Assembly (NCBI GenBank): GCA_030068075.1
Contig: CM057830.1
Location: forward strand, 27,746,247-27,810,246
Length of the DNA stretch: 64,000 nucleotides
Direction: 5' to 3'
Origin: Paguma larvata
Taxonomy: Eukaryota > Chordata > Mammalia > Carnivora > Viverridae
The first letter of the stretch is position 1. Each line of letters begins with the position of its first letter. Positions 34,291 through 45,430 of this stretch are shown one piece after another. A program made the position numbers and the translations under genes. The notes below the pieces were generated by a model. It saw only the letters and a program-made list of their open reading frames with translations. It was not told where the DNA came from and ran no database searches.

Positions 34291-37200
34291 ATGGAAAATA
34301 CAGATTCTGACGAAGAAGATGGATCCGCGGCTCAGTGCCGAAGTCAGATGGACCGATTGGTCCGGGAAGAAAACTTCTATGAATTTGTAAATAACCTGAG
34401 TGAAGGAGATTACAGGCTTATGAGGGATAACGATTTGTTAGGCATCCCCGGTGAAAGTACAGTAGAAGAGTTGATGAAGAGACTTCAACAAATTAAAGAA
34501 AACTCACCGGAAAACTCAGAGGAAAATACAGGTATATTTTACTTTTAGGGAGGGAAACTAGAACGAAATGGGTAAGGAACTTCATAATTGTGTCAGCCAA
34601 AGACGATTCAGAAGTGGCACATATTAATTTGATGCTAAGTAATTTCTCATTAAAGAGAACTGGTATTTATTTGATTTTCAGTGAGAATGTAAAGATATCT
34701 TTTATTTTCCCCAGTTCACATTTGGGTTACTTTAATTGGGAACCAGTGTGAAATAGCCTATTGCTATTTTTCTTGGTTTTCTACCTCAACTGAAAGTTCC
34801 TCCAACTTCCTGAGTTACTTTTGTTATATGGCCTTCCTCACCAGCAAAAAATACTGTATATGCTATTCGACCAGTGGTAATTTTGCTCCCAACCCCCAGG
34901 GAACATTTGACAATGTCTTGGGATATTTTTGATTGTCAAAAATGATGAATGGATGTTACTGGCAAATAGTGGGCAGAGGCCAAGAATCTTACAATGTATA
35001 AGATAGCTCCCCAAAACAAAGAGTTGGGCAGCACCAAAATGTCAACAGTGCCAAGGTTGAGAAATCCTGCTCTAATCCCAGGTCTGGTGCTTCTCTCCTA
35101 GTGTGAAGTAGAGAATTTTACTATCTAGTGAAGAGGATATATAACAGTTTGGTTCTTAAATATGGCCTCAAATGTACTATGCTAGATTCAATCTATTCAT
35201 TTGATCTGACCTTCAATTTCATGTCAATTCAAAATCTTGGTTACAGTGGGAAGTATTCAAATACTTTTACTTATTTTTTAATGTTTTAATACATTTATTT
35301 TTGAGAGAGTGAGACTGCATGAGCGGGGGAGGGGCAGAGAGAGAGGGAGACACAGAATCTGAAGCAGGCTCCAAGCTCTGAGCTGTCAGCACAGAGTCCA
35401 ATGCAGGGCTCAAACTCATGAACCATGAGATCATGACCTGAGCCAAAGTCAGACGCTTAATCAACTAAGCCACCCAGGTGACCCCTCCACCTTTTTTTTT
35501 TAAAAGAAGTATTCAAATACTTTTAAACCTATAAACTTTATTTAAATTTGGGCAATAGCTACAATAGTCATATTTTAAAATAACTTTATATGTTATCATA
35601 AGCTCTTAAGAGCCTAGAAGAAGTAATGTTTTGGCTAATGAGAATTAGGCAGTAATGTAAATCAAACTAAAATACTAGCACTGTACCTTAACCTTGTTTA
35701 ATTGTATTTGTGTTTGACAGTAGAGTTAAAAATGTTGCCTCTTGACTTTCCTCCCACAGTGATACACAGGCCTGTGTATATGGTGAAATATTGAAAATAG
35801 ACTTGCTCCAGATTCCCTTTGAAAACATAAAAAGATTCTCTAAATGCATCTATGATTAAGGAACTCAAACTTTCATGCCATTACTTGTAAATCTAGAAAA
35901 TGTAGTTTACAAAATATTAACTCTATATATGTGAAATCTGCTTAAAATACCTGAGTACCAAAGTTATAATATTTTGTTTGTTTTTGGAACAGAGTTTCAG
36001 AGTGCTATTCTATGATGGTTTTACTTTTGGTAGTTCCTTTATGCCTCCACTTATTTTTGTTAACAGGTGGAGGAGAGTCCTCAGACAATAATAGTGAGTA
36101 TCTGTTTGGCTGGGTGGACACTTTTGAACAAACTGAATATGTGACAAGTGGGCAAAGAGAAAACCAATCTTGGGAAGAAAAAACCCAGATTAATTCAGAC
36201 AGTAATGATTCCACATACAATTTAGAAGTAAATTCTGACCCTAATGATGAGAGCCCAAATGCAGAGAATGAATATGTAGCATCTACCAGATCTCCCAGAG
36301 CATACAACATGGAAAGCAGCCTAAGTCAAGCAGAAAACACACAATCTGAATCAACATTTATAAGATCACCTGGATCAGAACAAAGTACAACTGAAGCATT
36401 AATGCAAGTTCCAGTTACCAGAGGTCAGCGAAGAGCAAGAAGCAGGAGCCCTGACCATCGGAGAACTAGAGCAAGAACTGAAAGTAGTCCTGCCCCAAAC
36501 AGAATAAGTGAACTTTTACAAAGATTTCATTATAGTTTAATATCTCCGACTTTTGAGCAGTCTCTGGTAAATGAGACAGAGAGATTTTCTAGGATTCAGC
36601 ACCAAGAAACATCAAGACAGCAAGTAACTGGACTTCAGCTGCAAAATAGGCGTCTGGCTGCAACTTCTGGAGCAAGCAGTGCACTTCAAGAAAAAAGTTC
36701 TCCAGACACAACCAATAATGGTGAATCTTGGGGACTGGGTCAGATAAATCCAACCATACCATTTGATCGTGAAGTAGGACAAGTTCATCCTAGGGCATAC
36801 TCTCAGAGAGAAGGCATAGCTACCAGAACTCAGTTAACATCCGAGACACCAAACACTGTCACTTTAGAAAGTGAACAAGGAAGACTTGGGCATATGTTTC
36901 CACATTCTGAGCAGGCAGATGCAAGAGCTTATGTCAGGAATGCCAGAGTTCCTTCTCTTCATATCATTTTAACTACTGGTTTCAATGATATATCACCTCC
37001 TGCAATTCAGAGCACATTAAGGCAGACAGTGACAGGATCCAGTGACTTTAGTGGTGACCTCGGTGACACTGACACTGATTTAGTGCACAGTGTCTCACCC
37101 CTAAGTCCAAACATGGAAAGGGAAGAGTCACTAAATGAAAGAGATGCTTCTGATGGTAGGGCTCATTCTGATTGCAGTTCAAACCTTAGTTCTGATTCCC

Positions 37201-37718
37201 ATTCAAGTTCCATATTGAATTCTAGTTCAGGCTCCAGTTGCGTGTCTAGTTACAATTCTACTCCTATATCCAGTTCCAGCTCCAGTGATGAATATTCAGA
37301 TATTAGTTCAGTGATGTTTGAAGAGAGTAATGACATAAGCTTACCACCAGGCTCACCATCAGAAACCAGGAGAGAAAACAGACCTATGAGCCCAATAACA
37401 TTTGATGACAGTGATTCTTGGACCTCCCTTAATCTGGACCATTTTTTCCTCTTGAATGAAGACGATCATGACCAACGTACAGGACTTACCGAAGCACAGA
37501 TTGACAACTTGGCTATAAGATCTTTCGGTGAAGGTGGTGCATTAAAAGCCTGTACCATCTGCATCACCGAGTACACAGAAGGCAACAAACTTCGCATCCT
37601 ACCTTGCGCCCATGAATTTCACGTCCACTGTATCGATCGCTGGCTGTCACAGAACTCCACCTGTCCGATTTGTCGTAGGGAAGTGGCAGGTTCTGCTGAA
37701 AGAGAAAGTTCTAATTGA
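34291..37718 (+). CDS. RLIM-like: RLIM-like RING-H2 E3 ubiquitin ligase, two coding exons
   Basis: Exons 34291-34531 and 36067-37718 join in phase (G|GT, a glycine codon) to 630 codons; donor ACAG|GTATAT, acceptor TTGTTAACAG|GT. The ATG has a good context (AAGATGG). RLIM/RNF12 is a nuclear E3 ligase for LIM-domain cofactors and REX1, and a dosage factor in imprinted X inactivation. Visible: RLIM-type N-terminus ('[20 protein letters not shown]', '[11 protein letters not shown]'), a basic nuclear-targeting-like block around residues 199-218 ('[19 protein letters not shown]'), a Ser-rich stretch about 445-497, 'FFLLNEDD', and a complete C3H2C3 RING-H2 at 576-616 ending 'NSTCPIC'. It differs from RLIM at many sites in the middle and ends ESSN rather than ESVV. 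The open frame, intact splice sites and intact RING argue for a functional paralogue or gametologue, fast-evolving outside the RING. Closer to RLIM than to RNF6. Confidence 0.88.
34872..35069 (+). mobile_element. MER20-like hAT DNA transposon
   Basis: 'cagtggtaattttgctccca', 'gggaacatttgacaatgtct', 'tggatgttactggcaaatag', 'gggcagaggccaagaatctt' and 'caaggttgagaaatcctg' follow the MER20 consensus end to end, close to its usual ~220-bp length. It lies in the RLIM-like intron. Confidence 0.8.
35270..35490 (-). mobile_element. Carnivore SINE in the RLIM-like intron, with TSD
   Basis: Reverse SINE ('aggctccaagctctgagctg', 'actaagccacccaggtgacc'). AAGTATTCAAATACTTTTA occurs at 35251-35269 and again at 35507-35525, a perfect 19-bp duplication. 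Some 15 extra T/A-rich bases lie between the SINE head and the right copy. Confidence 0.93.
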
Positions 37719-37937
37719 GATCTGAATTCTCAGCTATATATACTGTTACAGTGATGGACGAACAATAGTCACCTTCTTATGTCCACTTCTGGAGTGATGC
37801 TTAAATAGAACAATTTGAATCTAATCTAAAACTGAATCCAAATGTAACAATCTTAACTGAATGATAGGTTCTTGAGGTAATGACTGGACTTTGTCCACTT
37901 CCTGTTCCAGAATAAAAGGAAATATTAAAAAAAAAAC
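37719..37937 (+). other. Proximal 3' UTR of the RLIM-like gene, possible poly(A) site
   Basis: The sequence after the stop keeps the look of a 3' UTR. AATAAA at about 37911 is followed some 12 bases later by A10. In a normal gene this could be a genomic A-run; in a retrocopy it would be the fossil poly(A) tail. No matching duplication was found on the two sides of the locus. Confidence 0.45.
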
Positions 37938-39817
37938 AATATCCTATCTGACAGCAGAAACAAATTTCACACCATAGTAGATCACTGCATTTCAAAAGAA
38001 ACTTAGCAGGTACACTGGGGTGAAATGTTCCTGATTCCATGAGAGAAATGTATTAATATGATATAATCAACCCAGATGGATCCTAGTAGTTTTATCTAGT
38101 CATGTAAATCCCAGACATGTCATAGCCCTGTCCCGTCTTAGATGTGCATACAAAGACAAAGTTTAAAAATTTTGTCTTCCTATCTCTCTTCCCAGCAGTT
38201 TATATCACTCCCTAATACTACTTTAAAGTTTCTCCCATTTTCCACTACAAATGTATCAATTAAGGTCCTGGGCAAAAAAATGATAGCATACTTGAAAAGG
38301 GTGATGGAATAGCATTTACTGAAGAGACTATTTACTAAAAATGTATAAAGAATGAAAGGAAACCAAGAGATACTGAAGTACCCTAGGCTAGCAACTATGA
38401 GAAGTCAGTATTATCATCACTAGGTTTCAAGGGGCATGGAGAGAGAAGTAGTAGTTCATGCAACCCAGAGTATCCCGTAGTTGTAGCAAAAGACCATCCA
38501 ACAAGAGCTGTGACCTCAGATAAACAAAAGGCAGCCAATGCTAACCTAAAACTTGGAGTAAAGGGTCATGGAAATAAATAAAAATACTTTTACCTTTCTT
38601 TGCTTCTTATTTCTAAAATCCTTTTGGTAGTTTACATTACCAAACCCAACCTGAAGAAAAAGTAAGAGAGACTGGGTGATGAAGCTGATAAAGGTCAGCC
38701 CCCTGGAATCACAAAGGAGGGCAGAGAAGGATGGCCAATGGATCCAAAGAGCAGATCAGACACCATATACCACAACCGGCATTCTCAATTCTTTTCAAAC
38801 TCTGTATGCTTTCTTGCCTCTAACTCTTGCCCTCCATTCTGCTCTTTGACTTAGCTCTTTAACAATCCCCCTTTCAATTTTCCTTTCATCTACTCAGAGT
38901 TGGCACCATAAAGGAGAGAACAAGTACATTTGATCTTTAGAAGTGATGAGATGATGAGATAAACCCATAGAATTTAATTACATTGCTTTTAAACATGACA
39001 CATATTGGTTTGCTGTGACTGTAAACTACTAAGGAAAGAAGCCGATATAGGTATTTCTTCAATTTTTGCTTTATAAATATATTCAAGTTTCGATTTCTTT
39101 TTATTTATAAGTCTAGTTCATACATTTAAAAAAAACATATCCTTAATTCTTATAAAGTTTCTTATGGCTTATATATCTTAATGTTTATGTGAGTTTTCCA
39201 AAGCACCCAATTACTGCTCAGAGCCTCCCAACTTTCGGTCGGAAAGCTTTAAGGTAAAAAGGTAATCCAAGTTCAAAAATATGCCTACTTAATTCAATTC
39301 TAGTTGTCCCCATAAAAGTATCCCAAAATCATGACACTCTAAAATCAAATTTTAGGTCATGCTTCCTTTCTAATCCAAACATAGCGAAGGCTTTTTCTTG
39401 TAATTCTGCCTGGAAACTCTGGAGATATTTTTTTTTGGGGGGGTGTTATTCTGTTATTGTTATTGTTGTTGTTGTTTTGTATACTGGCCAAACCAGCAAG
39501 TTTTGCTGAAAATTTTCAATCCTGGCTTAGGTGATAGTACATTGTATTATAACCAAAGAACAGTCATAAATATTGTAGAATGTGCAACCTATCTATATAA
39601 ATATGAACAATGTTAAGTATGAACCTGTTTTAAAAATTTAAAGTTGGTATCATTACTAACTTTTATTTTCTATGTGAATTGTTGGCAGCCACAGTATTTA
39701 CACAGAAACATGAAATATAAATAAGTGGGAAGTGTGGATGATGTCTTTCAATATATCTTTGAGCTAGAATATTTTTCACACAGAAGATATTTGCATGGCT
39801 GGAAATGAAGTCTTTTT
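37938..39817. other. Unassigned DNA downstream of the RLIM-like gene
   Basis: No further gene or named repeat. It may include distal 3' UTR, since RLIM has a long one, but nothing in the sequence proves this. Short (TTG)n near 39455-39475. Confidence 0.35.
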
Positions 39818-39980
39818 TTTTCTTAATGTTTTATTTTTAAGAGGTTGGGGGGGCAGAGGATCCAAAGTGGGCTCTGGGCTGACAGCAGCAAGCTCCATGC
39901 AGGGCTCAAACTCACAAATAGTAACATCATGATGTGACCTGAAGCCGGATGCTCAACTGACTAAGCTACCCAGGAGCCCC
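39818..39980 (-). mobile_element. Carnivore SINE, reverse
   Basis: 'aagtgggctctgggctgaca' and 'ctgactaagctacccaggag' are reverse SINE; somewhat diverged. Confidence 0.85.
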
Positions 39981-40069
39981 CAGAAATGAAGTGTTGAATG
40001 AACCTCTGAAATAAATTTCACATTAAATTCTGAAAGTTGTTTGAATATTCTGATTGTTATGGAGTATTT

Positions 40070-40257
40070 CTCTTTTTTTAATATTTTTTTATTTTTGGGA
40101 GAGCCCTGGGGAGGAGCACAGAGAAGGGGACAGAGGATGTGAAGTGGGCCCTACACTGACCAGTCTGACAGCAGTGAGCCCGATGCAGGGCTCAAACTCA
40201 CAAACTTTGACCTGAGCTCAAGTCCAATGCTCAACCGACTGTGCCACCCAGGTGTCC
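40070..40257 (-). mobile_element. Carnivore SINE, reverse
   Basis: 'tttttgggagagccctgggg', 'gcccgatgcagggctcaaac', 'actgtgccacccaggtgtcc'. Confidence 0.88.
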
Positions 40258-40399
40258 CTATTACTGAGTACCTGATTCTAGATCTATTTCATTTAAAGTG
40301 ACTAGAAGAATTATAACAGCGGTTGGCTTCTTATATCCTAACATGTTCCAACCTTTCAGAGGATAACAACTGCCTACTTAATGCTTCAGTGCATTAATA

Positions 40400-41455
40400 T
40401 ACGCCTTCTGTGGTAGAATTCTAAAATGACCCCCAAGGATTTTTACAGTTGCCTCTCCCCTGGAATATGAGACTGTGAATGTGATAGAATATTATTCCCA
40501 TTAGTAGGTTATGACATATGGCATAGTCAATTGGGAGATACTGACCTAATCAGATGAGCCCTTAAAGTCAAAGGACTTCCAGTCCAGATAAGATGGTTTA
40601 TACTCCTCTCTCTCTGCTCTCCCTCTGTACATACAACTATATATCCTAGAAATCACATGAGACAACTAAAAGAGAACTTTGAAAGTTCTAAAGGAGAAAG
40701 TATATTGACTAGAGACCCTCCAAATGGATGAACAACTTCGTGGCAGTGCCTCTTATGACCCCTTCCCAAAAGAAAAAGGTGACTTAGGCTCGGGATTTCC
40801 TAACTCCCAACTTAGTAACAGAAAGTGGCTCAAATAGGCTCTTCCTCCACCAGATCAAATAGGAGTCCCACTGAAAACACCAGGTAAGCTCTGCAGAAGC
40901 TGTAAGGAGGAAAAACTAAAATCCCTACTGATAATAAGAGACCTGGAAAAGTGTTTCTTTTCCCCACTGGGCGTGAGGCACCCTTTCCCCATCCAAACCT
41001 ACTGGTGATCAAGGGTATCAGCAAAAGTGATCCCACCATATAAAGCTCCCACCTGGAAAATGCTCTCCTCCTTTGCTGGGAGACTCTTTTCCCACACCCA
41101 GAGATACCAGGTAACTTGCCTGTACCTACAAACTTTAAATAGGAACCAAAGTATCCTAACATAATAGCCAAAATTTTCCATAGACAATAAAATATCACCT
41201 TTCATACCAAGAACAAGATACATGCAGCTTGAATGAGAAATGATGAATGATGCCAATCCTAATATGAATTTGATGTTCGAATTATCTGACAAGGTTTTTA
41301 ATACTGATCTCAGGCATTTAGACCTTTAACAGAGAACCAAGTCACCTCATGTCAGTATTCTGACTTGCAGACCTGTGAACTAATATAGGGATGTTTTAAG
41401 TCACTACATTTGTGCCAATTTCTTATGCAGCAATAGAAAACTAACAAATTTCTCC
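40400..41455 (+). mobile_element. MaLR-like LTR split by an old L1 5' fragment
   Basis: 40400-40575 ('aattctaaaatgacccccaa', 'tgacctaatcagatgagccc') and 41365-41455 ('cagacctgtgaactaatata', 'gcagcaatagaaaactaaca') read as the two ends of a MLT1-type LTR. The middle, about 40580-41320, is a different repeat. Old and diverged. Confidence 0.5.
40580..41320 (+). mobile_element. Old L1 5' UTR-like fragment
   Basis: 'tcctagaaatcacatgagac', the string of 'ggagtcccac...' segments and the end 'cgaattatctgacaaggttt' resemble the 5' region of old L1 families. Low confidence; needs a repeat-library comparison. Confidence 0.4.
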
Positions 41456-41884
41456 TCAATGATCCATCCTATGCCCAGAAAAAGATTATGAGTCCTAAAT
41501 GGCTCAAAATCTTACTTCTAGGCCTACTATAACTTTTTTCTTGGTCCTGTAAAACCACAGAAAGTTCTTATTCAGTTTCAGAATCTTGGGCTAATGTCAG
41601 CATCCCAGACTTATTTTTTACCCTTTATTCTCCAGAGAAAACTTATTTTGATATTGTTACCCAGCACCCTGGAATGGATCTATTTCAGCCTAGACCTCTT
41701 TCACTTAGTTAACCTATTTGTACAGTATTTCTTGCCTGTTAAATTAGAATATCTGCCGGCCCTTTTCCAAATCATTATTTCATGCATTTAACACATACAG
41801 ACTTATCCAGAATGAACCAGGCCTGATGCTGGATGCTAGGATTATAGTCAAGAAGTACAGCACTTATCACTAAGAAATGTATTG
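41456..41884. other. Unassigned intergenic DNA
   Basis: Nothing recognised. Confidence 0.3.
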
Positions 41885-42094
41885 GGGGCACCTGGGTGGC
41901 TCAGTCCATTAAGCCTCTGACTCTTGATTTCAGCTCAGGTCATGATCTCATAGTTCATGAGATTAAGGCCTGCGTTGGGCTCTGTGCTGGGTGTGGAGCC
42001 TGCTTAAGATTCTCTCTTTCCCTCTCCCTCCGCCCCCCGACCCCCACTTGTGCTCCCTCTTTCTCTCTCTCAAGAAAAAAAAAAAAGAAAAAAA
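41885..42094 (+). mobile_element. Carnivore SINE
   Basis: 'gggggcacctgggtggctca' head and 'tgtgctgggtgtggagcctg', then a CT-rich stretch and A-tail. An imperfect duplication of AAGAAATGTATTG / AAAAAATGCATTG flanks it. Confidence 0.9.
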
Positions 42095-43150
42095 TGCATT
42101 GAGTCTTTAAAAAGGCACATAAATAAACATATGCTAGCACTCTGTGGGATAGATACTCTTATATGGATGCCCTAATCTTTTTCAGACACAGGACATAATG
42201 GAATGATCTAGAAGGAGCAATCTACATTCATAAGTCAAAACTCCCTAAGGTTAAGTGATATTTTAGTTGTACCCGGTAGGACTAGTAGTAATTAACCAAT
42301 AAAATGAATGATTAAATTTTATTAATTATTAATTTTATTCTAAGCAAAATAAACACTGTATCTAAGTGTAGAGATGAATAACAGAGCATTAAAAATTCAG
42401 AGATCAGTAAGAAGTACGTTGTGGCTGAATCATTACATTCTGTGGCAGAAAAGGAAGAAGTCTAAAACAGCAAAATATGAAGAGATGAGGCCAATGAGGT
42501 AATAAATGGCCTTTATAATCGTGCTGAGGAGTTGAACCGTATGCTGTAAGCAATGAACAGGTGATATGATTTTAGTAATAGGCAAAAACTAATAATTTTT
42601 ATAGAAGGTGAAACTAGAGTAAATGTAGTAATTATTTAAATAATACTCCACGAATATTTTTCAGAGATGAAGTTAGAAATAAAACTTTAGGTTGAAGAAG
42701 TACATAGAACCATCAGTAAAATAAGTGAAAACAAATATATAACCATACATCTGTACCAGACACTTCATGAGCTTCAGCCTTACCTTTTCCTCATTCCCCA
42801 TTAAAAGAATGTACAACCTGACAGTCTTGTTATTCATGATTCCACTAAATCTGCTTCACACCTCTCTCCTCATTCCAGCAGGTAAGGATACAGTCAAAAC
42901 AACCTGCTCAGTGCCTCTACCTGCTGAGCCCATGGATGAATTCTTTTTCCTTTCTTCACACTCCCTTCCCTATGACTTTGATAACTAGTTTATAGGATTT
43001 CTAAGGGTCGAGTTGACCATGCCTCCTCATATTGGATCACCCTCTCTCTCTGCTTTTGCTCTGCCATCCTGTTCTCTTGCATTTTACTCTCTAACTAAAT
43101 AAGAGCACATACACTCTTGGCCTAAGGCTCTGCTTTCTCGGGAAGTAAGG
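42095..43150. other. Unassigned intergenic DNA
   Basis: No gene or named repeat recognised. Confidence 0.3.
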
Positions 43151-43560
43151 CTAAATACCGCTGCACTAATGACGAAGAGGAAAATGTAAAAAGCAATCTG
43201 GAAGAAACTACCAAGTAAGAGGAAAATTTAGTTTGCAATCTTCCCATTAGTAACAACAGACTCCAAAGGTAACTGAAAAATACTACCCTTAAAGTGCTAA
43301 TGGAGACATCATTCTTAACTTAGAATGCAACGCTCAACCAACCATGTTAACAAATAATAAAAGAAATGACATTTTCAGACAAAGACAGAGATTTATACCT
43401 ACATACCCTACACACCTGGTAAAACTTCTAAGGAACAGGTTTCTTACTAAACGGAATTAACACCACATGAAGGAATGGGATTAAACAATACTAGGCAAAT
43501 AAATTAATACACATGGAGATAAACCCAAGAAAAATTAACTGTTAAACATCATATAATTAT
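43151..43560 (+). mobile_element. Possible old L1 ORF1/ORF2 boundary fragment
   Basis: 'gaaatgacattttcagacaa' and 'cttctaaggaacaggtttct' resemble the ORF1 C-terminal region of old L1 families. Weak. Confidence 0.35.
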
Positions 43561-43696
43561 GTGACTACTTTGGGGGCAGAGACAAAAAAGAAGTGCATTT
43601 AAAATCTAGACAATCATTACATGAAAGATGATATATGATCAGAGCAAATGCTTTGAAATTTCTTAATTTTTTTCTGGAAGGGGTAGAGATATATTT

Positions 43697-43896
43697 TTCA
43701 ATGTTTATTTATTTTTGAGAGAGAGGGAGAGAAAGGGGGAGGAAGGGGAGAGAGGGGCATAGAGAAAGGGAGACAGATAATTCAAAGAAGGCTCTGCAGT
43801 CAGTGCAGAGCCCGATGTGGGGCTCGAGCTCACAAGCCCTGAGATCATGACCTGAGTGGAAGTCAGACGCTTAACTGACTGGGCCCCAGGTGCCCC
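43697..43896 (-). mobile_element. Carnivore SINE, reverse, with TSD
   Basis: Reverse SINE ending 'actgggccccaggtgcccc'. AGGGGTAGAGATAT is found directly before it and directly after it. Confidence 0.92.
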
Positions 43897-44266
43897 AGGG
43901 GTAGAGATATTAAACACAAGACTGTGATCATTCAAGTAAGAATGTTAGCAGTTTAACTACTAAAAATCTAGAATTAGAGTATATAACCTTCAGATCTGTT
44001 GAGGGGAAAAACATAACATTGAATGAAAAATGAAAATTAAAAAAAATACACAATTCATGCAAAGTCAAAATACACAAAACTAGAATATTATTTCTAACTG
44101 GAAACAAATATCTAGATTTATAAAAATATGGATGGTAGAGTATAGTCGAACTTTAGGCAGTGTGTAACTCTGAGCAGGAAGAGAAATGCCATGGAATTTT
44201 AGGGCTCTCCAGTGTACTTCCAGTACTTTATTTCTAAAACACAAAGTTAACAATCAAATATTTTAA
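43897..44266. other. Unassigned AT-rich DNA
   Basis: Nothing recognised. Confidence 0.3.
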
Positions 44267-44280
44267 AAATCACATCTTGA

Positions 44281-44429
44281 GGCGCTTGGGTGGCTCAATT
44301 GGTTACGCCTGCAACTTCAGTTCAGGTCATGATCTCAGAGTTCCTGTATCAGACTCTGCTGACAGCTCAGAGCCTGAAGCCTGCCTCTGGTTCTGTCTCC
44401 CTCTCTCTCTGCCCCTCCCCCACTCACGT

Positions 44430-44471
<42 letters not shown>

Positions 44472-44503
44472 AAAAATAAATAAACATTAAAGTTGTTTTT
44501 TTT
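44281..44503 (+). mobile_element. Carnivore SINE with (CT)n and TSD
   Basis: SINE with a long internal (CT)n microsatellite at about 44433-44468. AAATCACATCTTGA is duplicated at 44267-44280 and 44504-44517. Confidence 0.95.
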
Positions 44504-44517
44504 AAATCACATCTTGA

Positions 44518-44897
44518 ATCTGGGGGTTTGGATAGACTAGTGATTCTTTGTTGTTTTTTGTAAGATTGAAATAATTTGTAATTAGTAAAAGTTAAAAAAA
44601 ATTGTCAGGGATCTCTCCTTTATTAATTCCTTAAGTCTTGGATCATGCTTTCTCCTCTCTTCCTCCTCTTTCTTCTAATTTTTGTCTAGTATATATCTTT
44701 GTATATGGTGCATAGTTAAATGCACATTAAACATTTGTTGACATGTATAATGCACATGAATATATTTTGCAACCTAAACCATTATCATAAATATAAACTC
44801 ACAAAAATGCATCTTTTCCTTCTAAGAAGTGAACCACTATAAACTGTAATATTCTACAGGGTACCTCAAAAGTAAAAAATAGAAAAACAATATGTAC
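44518..44897. other. Unassigned intergenic DNA
   Basis: Nothing recognised. Confidence 0.3.
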
Positions 44898-45430
44898 AAA
44901 TTCGGGGATCCAATTTTGCTACTCCAAGATATGCCTCTTTGACATATTGATTACTATAAACTGGTTATTTTTAAGAAACTACAGACACAAGAGAAGCTCT
45001 AAAAACGGAGTAGAAATTACTCTTGTAAAATACATTTACATATATAAGGGAAATTTCCATATGTAAGGGTTTCCCCTTTGCTGTACCAGGAAGAGGGGGA
45101 TGACTCAATCTCTAGAAACTCCTACCAATGAAGAAGACAAGGACTTAAACCTACTTAACAAACTTACTCTGGTTTACTGTGCCTTTTCTACACATCTCCC
45201 AAGTGGCTCCCCATCACAAACATCTTCTGTCTATAGCTGAAGGTGGCATTTAAGACAATGCTTTTGGCCATTGTGGGGAGTTAGTTTTCCTGGTCTCTCC
45301 CATGTATACAAAAGGCATACATGTTATTAAACTTTTGTTTGCTTTTCTCCTATTAATCTGTCTTGTCAATTTTATTATTAGACCGGCCAAAGAACCTATA
45401 AGAATAGAAAGAATATTATTTTTCCTCTCC
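44898..45430 (+). mobile_element. LTR-like repeat, family X copy 3
   Basis: The most complete copy: 'ccaagatatgcctctttgac', 'aaactggttatttttaagaa', 'cacatctcccaagtggctcc', 'gcttttggccattgtgggga', 'catgttattaaacttttgtt', 'ttattagaccggccaaagaa'. Confidence 0.65.

Larger units (their letters stand above)
34532..36066 (+). other. Intron of the RLIM-like gene
   Basis: A 1535-bp GT-AG intron. It holds a MER20-like element and a reverse carnivore SINE. The exon ends match the RLIM boundary between '...SDENRG' and 'GDSSDD...', here 'SEENTG' and 'GGESSD'. A retained intron argues against an ordinary fully processed retrocopy. Confidence 0.85.

Noticed and set aside
36012..36066. Upstream ATG of the long 568-codon open frame as the true start of the RLIM-like protein
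   Set aside because: These 18 codons are intron and polypyrimidine tract read through to the acceptor; the phase-matched upstream exon encodes the RLIM N-terminus.
41896..44490. Several small 'MAQSVE...' type frames
   Set aside because: The same peptide recurs at many places because it is a translation of the carnivore SINE.
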